64,000 nucleotides of DNA, from NCBI RefSeq assembly GCF_025698545.1, contig NC_068566.1, forward strand, positions 28,312,444 to 28,376,443, given 5' to 3'. A program made the translations under genes and the position numbers. The notes under the pieces were generated by a model. It saw nothing but the letters and a program-made list of their open reading frames with translations. It was not told where the DNA came from and did no database searches. Below, piece after piece: positions 58,357 through 64,000 of this stretch. The first letter of the stretch is position 1, and each line of letters begins with the position of its first letter. The DNA comes from Gossypium raimondii. Taxonomy: Eukaryota; Streptophyta; Magnoliopsida; Malvales; Malvaceae.

Positions 58357-58883
58357 ATAATAAACAACTAAAAACTCAATTGGTTTGAAGAAACTTTCAC
58401 TTGCAATACGACTTCTAACTACAATTTAAGATTCCCAAATAAAAAAATTTGAGATTTCTTTTAATTTAATTTAAATCGCATTGCCAATGATGTTGAGATT
58501 TATTTAAATTATAAGGGCTAAATTTTAGGATCCAAGTTCCAATGAAATGCAACTAGTATGGCTAACTCCCGGTAGGCTGTAGGAAACTAGAGAAAAAAGA
58601 AGAAAAGAAAAAGACCAAATAACCCTTACCTATCACCATCTTTAATTCACACTTGTCTAGGCAGTCAGGTAATTTTCTTATCCCATTAAATACAGAACCA
58701 CAAGCAACAATGAATGATGATGTTTGTTCACTAATTTAGTGGATTCTTTTACGTCCTCGGGCGGCTAAGCTAAGCTCTTCCTTCATCGGTTCCTCCTCCC
58801 CCACGTGGTGCTTGCTACCGTACGTTACTTCCCATAATAATTTAACCCTTCTTCTTCTTCTTCATCTTTCAGAGGCACCATTA
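58357..58883 (+). promoter_or_regulatory. upstream region of the GAT1-like gene
   Basis: Non-coding. A CT-rich leader (cttcttcttcttcatctttc) precedes the ATG at 58884. No binding site can be named with confidence. Confidence 0.3.
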
Positions 58884-61627
58884 ATGGCGGAACCTCCAGA
58901 ACGAGACCCGTTCCCGGAGTTCCGCCTGGATTCCGATGCCGGAGCTACCTTTGTTCTTGAATCAAAAGGTGAAGAATCAGAATCAGAATCAGAATCAGAA
59001 TCAGAATCAGAATCAGAATCAGAATCAGAGCAACATTATAAAGCCATGATATAACCAAATCGTTTTTTTTTCTTTATAGGGAAGTGGTGGCATGCGGGGT
59101 TTCATCTGACGACGGCGATAGTGGGGCCGACAATTCTGACACTGCCATACGCGTTCAGGGGACTAGGTTGGGGCCTGGGTTTCTTATGTTTAACGGTTTT
59201 AGGATGCGTCACCTTCTACTCTTACTATCTCATGTCCAAGGTGCTTGAGCATTGTGAAAAAGCCGGCCGCCGCCATATCCGCTTCCGTGAACTCGCCGCC
59301 GACGTTCTAGGTAGCGACCTACAATAAGTTTTCCTTTTTTCGGATCATGCAATATTCGTTCCGTGTTGGCCGGTTGCATTTTCGCTTGCGGTTCAGTATT
59401 CATTTTCAGTAATTATTAGATTTTGGAAAGCGTAAAAGTTGGATCACATATAAACTAATGGAAAATGATTACCGTTTTATAGTGACATTCCAAGTTCGAT
59501 GATATCATTCCTAGAATAAAAACAAGGTTGACTTTTTGCCATTTCGATTTTGGCAATTCACATTATACAAGTTGTATACGTGTCTTTAGCTAATAGGTTA
59601 GGGTAGGTGATTCTGAAAGAGTTCCTGCAATTAGGACAGAACTGAACCCAGTGTTTTGTTCCGTGGTTAAAGATGTTAAAAGGAGATGCCAATGTTTCAT
59701 GCAGGGTCTGGTTGGATGTTTTATTTTGTTATATTCATCCAAACCGCTATCAATACAGGGGTTGGAATAGGCGCAATTTTGCTTGCAGGGGAATGCCTCA
59801 AGGTATGGTCCTCCAATCCATCTATTAATTCCATTCGGAAGTTATATGAGCTATGAATATGGCATATAATAGCAACTTCGATCTCATCAAATACATTTGA
59901 AAATTAAATTTCCATCTTCTAGCATGGTCCAATGGCTAGCTCTAGTTTGAAGATGGGACTTGTATATGGGGTAAAATTTGGTCATTTATTGCTCTTCTTT
60001 TATGTTTTTCTAATTTTGCCTGTTTTTGGTTTTTGGAAAGATCATGTATGAAAACCTTTCTCCAAATGGATCATTGAAGCTGTATGAGTTTATAGAAATG
60101 GTGACAGTGGTGATGATAGTTCTCTCTCAACTGCCTTCCTTCCATTCCCTCAGACATATCAATTTTGCTTCCCTTCTTCTTTGCTTGGGGTACACTTTCC
60201 TTATGGTTGGTGCTTGTATTAATGCAGGTATAGACTCCATTGACTTGCTTCCAAATCTTGGTTTATAGGTTCTTATGTTAGCCTGGTAGGGAAAAAACAA
60301 CAACACATAAACAGGATTCAATACTTGGTCCAGACTGCCATCTCTTTTTCTTGTTTGAAGCAGAAAAGCAGATAATTTGACTAGTTTTGATTTCATACTG
60401 ACATGAATGTGAAGTATTCAATGTTGTGCTGAAGGTGTCTCCGAATCCGACACATTTTTAACATCAAGCTTAATTCAGGCCCTACCAATGTTAAACAGAG
60501 GATAAACACACTTTTAATGGCCTGTTACTTACAAAGTATTCAATGTAAATTTATTCAATACTATAGTGGTTAAATTTCTGTCTTTTGTGTTAAAGACTGT
60601 AATAGTTTCCACCATTGTTTATGCGCAGAATTCTCTTCATTTATTATCAGTGTTGACACGCACATCCATGCAGCTTCATGGTGGATTTGAATAATCTTCA
60701 ATAATTTTTTACTGCAGGTCTCTCCAAAAATGCTCCTCCTAGGGACTATTCCTTGGAACCTTCAGGTTCATCAAGGGTGTTTAGTGCTTTCACTTCTATC
60801 TCCATAATAGCTGCAATTTTTGGGAATGGCATACTTCCTGAAATACAAGTAATTTCAACTCTAATAATTTGATTTGAACGTTATGAGTAGTGGAAACATT
60901 CTGAAAACACATTCTCATTGTTATAGGCTACTTTGGCTCCACCTGCTACAGGAAAGATGGTAAAAGGACTGCTAATGTGTTACACCGTGGCCTTCCTTAC
61001 ATTCTACTCAGCTGCAGTCTCCGGATATTGGGTTTTTGGCAACAACTCTAACTCAAACATTCTTAAAAGCTTGATGCCTGATGAAGGACCTTCTTTGGCT
61101 CCAACCATAGTTCTCGGCCTCGCCGTTGTCTTCGTTCTCCTCCAACTCTTAGCTATTGGCTTGGTAAGCCATTCATATGCTCTCTTTTTTCATTTCCATG
61201 GCGTTGAGGTAGCTTTCTTTCTCCGATTACAAAACAGGTTTATTCACAAGTTGCGTATGAGATCATGGAAAAACAATCAGCTGATGTGAAACAAGGGATG
61301 TTTTCCAAAAGGAACCTTATCCCTAGGCTAATACTTCGGTCACTGTATGTGATATTCTGCGGGTTTATGGCAGCAATGCTCCCTTTCTTTGGTGACATTA
61401 GTGGGGTCGTTGGTGCCATCGGCTTCATCCCGTTAGATTTCATCCTCCCTATGCTTCTTTATAACATGACTTATAAGCCTTCAAGGTCAACCCTCACCTA
61501 CTGGATCAATTTGTCCATCATTATTGTCTTCACAGGTGTGGGAATCATGGGTTCATTTTCATCTATTAGGAAATTGGTTCTTGATGCCAACAAGTTCAAG
61601 CTTTTTAGCAGTGATGTGGTTGACTAA
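58884..61627 (+). CDS. GAT1: GAT1-like GABA/amino-acid transporter (AAAP family)
   Basis: Seven exons, 58884-58968, 59080-59310, 59705-59802, 60041-60227, 60718-60848, 60927-61163 and 61238-61627, join in phase to 452 aa, the usual length for plant GABA transporter 1. A hydrophilic N-tail ([20 protein letters not shown]) is followed by [20 protein letters not shown], the start of the transporter core, and about ten hydrophobic segments, e.g. [48 protein letters not shown] and the C-terminal [19 protein letters not shown] members carry amino acids with protons across the plasma membrane; GAT1 is known to take up GABA. Intron 1 is only 111 bp and contains a GAATCA repeat. If retained it would be translated as a Glu/Ser stretch and then stop at 59052. 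No disabling change seen. Confidence 0.93.
58974..59027. repeat. (GAATCA)9 in intron 1 of the GAT1-like gene
   Basis: Nine hexamers directly follow the 5' splice site (gtgaa at 58969). The phase continues the exon frame as Glu-Ser repeats. Confidence 0.92.
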
Positions 61628-61979
61628 CCAGTGATCATATCGCTTAAAAGCTCAGGAAATTCTGCTTCTTAAAGGCAAGAAGCATTGTTTCCTTTGTTGT
61701 AACCAAGTGTAACTTGTCCCCATAAATGAGTTACCATAATTTAGATGATCAATGTGTAATTTACCCCTGAAATTTATCACATTTTTCAATTTGGTACTTA
61801 TAAGAACAAAACTTGGCAACGAAAGACAAAAAGAGACAAAGGCAGTGCTATTTTGATGTTGCAGTGCCTGGTTGACAAATAGTTGGAAATTCATAAAATT
61901 GGTTGACAATTTGCTGCATAAAAATACTATTTATTCAATAATCTAAAACTTGTATTTTGGTTTTCACTTCCCTATTAAT
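61628..61979. other. 3' flank of the GAT1-like gene
   Basis: Probable 3' untranslated sequence and short intergenic spacer; nothing else seen. Confidence 0.45.
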
Positions 61980-61984
61980 TTATT

Positions 61985-62303
61985 CTTAGAAGTGCAGCTG
62001 ACTATCTTCATCAAATCAAAACAATTTCCGATGAACTTGCTACTGCTGGTTCACCAATATCCTCGGAAGAATTCAGACAAAATTCTCAACGGTTTTGGCC
62101 CTGAATTTCGACAACTTTCAGCCTCTATCCGTACTCGCAGCACACCAATTCAAGACGAAGAGATGCTTGAAAAACTCATGGACCATGAACTAGTCCTTCG
62201 ACTTGAAGGAAAACATACTTCCTCGCCCATAATCGTTACCGTAGGTAACAGAACCAATGGATGTTATATTGCTTCTCGCAACAACAAACAAGCTTCACAA
62301 TAA
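61985..62303 (+). pseudogene. copia gag fragment (UBN2 type)
   Basis: Reads ADYLHQIKTISDELATAGSP, then after a frame change SDKILNGFGPEFRQLSASIR and EEMLEKLMDHELVL. This is the UBN2 part of copia gag. No LTR, start codon or zinc knuckle is visible. It is on + and only about 360 bases after the GAT1-like stop. Confidence 0.75.
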
Positions 62304-63420
62304 CCATGGCGGACAATAGGATCCTAACCCCCTTCAACACACCTAACTAATGGCAATCTTTGTCATCTTATCAACAACGACCCATTTGTCTGCTTTATGG
62401 GGGATGTACACACAGTTTCAAAGTAGAACTAGAATCATGACATGCTTCGAGTTTTGCTATTCCGAATTTTTTTATTGTATAAATAGGACTAGCTTGAAAT
62501 TTAGTACAGTTTCAAGATATTTAAAATTTGGATGATTTTTAGATTAAAAAAGAAACATGAGGAAAAAATAAAAGAGAAATTGAGATAAAAAAAAGGAATA
62601 AAATAAAATAATGGGATAATAATTTAAAATATCAAAGTAATCCAACTCTCAACCATATAAATAAGGGATGAGATGAGCAACTATCATATTTCAGTTTTAA
62701 AAAAACATGTATATATTTGAAATCAGTTATCTCTTTTTATACAAATGTAGATGTGAGATATTCCGGTTACCATATTTAACTTTTAATTAAAATAATATAA
62801 ATATTTTATAAATAAGACTGGACTTAAAAATAAATAATTTTAAAAGATCAAGATTTATTTTTATCGAATAAAATAATTATATTTAATACTTAAATTTTAC
62901 TAATTTACCAAATAATTTTCTGACTAACAAAAATTCAAAACTTATTTTTAATTACTTTAATTCTCTAGTTTATCGAAACATCAAAGTTATTTATAATTTG
63001 GATAATTTATTTTTAAATAAAATCTAATATATTTTAATTATTTAATTATCATATAATAAAAGAGATATAATGCAGTTTGATTTTAAGTCTTAAAATCTAA
63101 TTATTTAAATTAATAGTTTTAAAATTTTAAGTATTATATAACAAATATTGATAAATAATTCTTGAAAATGTAATAATAATTTTATATTATATTCAATCTT
63201 TCTGTTACAACAATAATTTGAATCTGAGTTACTTTTAGAAAAGTTGAACACTTAATCAATTACAACTCCAGTTTATAATATATTAAAATTTATTCTTTAG
63301 ATAATATTATTGAATATAATATAAATAGAGAATAAATTAGTTATGTTCAAAGTGATTTTTAAAAAAAATTTGAATAGAAAAATTTTGGAGAAATATGTTG
63401 GATAAAACAAATGAAAAATT
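62304..63420. other. strongly AT-rich sequence between copia fragments
   Basis: No coding sequence recognised. It may be decayed retroelement sequence, because copia fragments in the same order flank it. Confidence 0.4.
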
Positions 63421-63426
63421 TATTAT

Positions 63427-63830
63427 ATGGACGTGAAGTCGACATTCCTTAAAGGCTACTTAAAAGAGGTTTACATCGAGCAATTATCTGGATATAGCAA
63501 ATGACAAAAAAAATTTGAGATAAGTCGATGGATCGTAGTTTATTCTGTACATATTCTCAAAATATAAAATTGGTTTAATCCAGACAGTGATTATGGTTGA
63601 GACCTGGATAATCACAAAAGCACGTCTAAATATATATTTTATATCGACTCTGCAACATTTTCATGATTATCAAATAAATAACAAATAGTAACTCTTTTAA
63701 CATGTGAAGTAGAATACATAGTTGAGCAATTTGATTGAAGAATATTTTAGACAAATTATCTCATAGACAAGAAGATCCAATTACAGTTTATATTACTATT
63801 ATACCTTTTGCAAAAAAAAAAAAGTGTAAT
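63427..63830 (+). pseudogene. copia RT and RNase H fragments
   Basis: MDVKSTFLKGYLKEVYIEQL at 63430-63489 is the well-known copia RT motif. At 63713-63800, EVEYIVEQ and then LSHRQEDPITVY recall the RNase H end of copia pol. Large pieces between them are missing and stops are frequent. With the gag piece at 61985 this could be one very decayed element on +. Confidence 0.6.
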
Positions 63831-64000
63831 GTTTCATAGTTGAAGCAGGCATATTTACTTGATAGCAAATGAAAAATAGAAAAACATATAGAACTATTTT
63901 ACTGCAGAAAAGCTTGAGGACATTGAAGTCGGCTAAGCATGGAGATAAGATCACAAATTGGCTGCAAGGTGGCAAGATACTAGGTGGTAATAGATGTGTA
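63831..64000. other. AT-rich end of window
   Basis: Nothing that I can identify; short remnants of the copia tail are possible. Confidence 0.4.

Noticed and set aside
58812-59054. Glu/Ser-repeat protein tail as the real end of a short gene
   Set aside because: Splicing at 58968/59080 restores the transporter frame exactly and removes the repeat; the short form is only an intron-retention product.

Overview
This is plant nuclear DNA from a eudicot. The coding regions are intron-split (GT..AG), AT-rich sequence separates the genes, and more than half of the window is layered LTR retrotransposons, MULE-type and other TIR elements. The host proteins (a CIP1-like coiled-coil pair, an EDR4-type zinc-ribbon protein, a TBL acetyltransferase, a GABA/amino-acid transporter) are land-plant families. 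The LTR containing repeated cacggcc/gggcgtgtg words recalls Gossypium (cotton, Malvaceae) repeats; that assignment is an inference from memory, not proven here.

Layout. 1-10401: a decayed Ty3/gypsy element of the Tat type on +, with its 5' part outside the window, inserted into a Ty1/copia element on - whose surviving remainder is 10402-13777. 13900-15960: a MULE transposase relic that still shows two introns. 17580-21284 and 22200-26960: a direct tandem pair of coiled-coil genes; the second is a canonical CIP1-type gene (804 aa) and the first a shorter paralogue with a different first exon. 27684-30312: a small palindromic MITE split by a 2286-bp solo gypsy LTR. 31200-33165: nested TIR elements, including a 1077-bp MULE-type MITE with a perfect 9-bp target duplication. 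33530-36194: EDR4-like gene, 5 exons, 737 aa. 37857-40099: TBL gene, 3 exons, 429 aa. 43967-48853: complete but dead copia element on -, both LTRs present. 49560-54012: two related LTR-like repeats in opposite orientation, with a 2920-bp solo LTR (perfect TSD tctag) inserted between them. 55353-58353: a 3-kb segment with PIF/Harbinger-like ends enclosing exons of a small SEC-C-motif gene. 58884-61627: GAT1-like transporter, 7 exons, 452 aa. 61980-63850: shreds of another copia element.

The host genes have no evident shared pathway. They act in light signalling/cytoskeleton (CIP1), defence (EDR4), cell-wall acetylation (TBL) and membrane transport (GAT1), and look like an ordinary gene island in repeat-rich chromatin. 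No tRNA, rRNA or CRISPR was seen. I found no convincing new biological system. The most informative observations are the nested insertions, a probable double template switch inside a reverse transcriptase domain, the CIP1 first-exon replacement, and the possible gene capture at 55-58 kb. Exon coordinates were derived by eye from splice signals and phase; none has been checked against transcripts.
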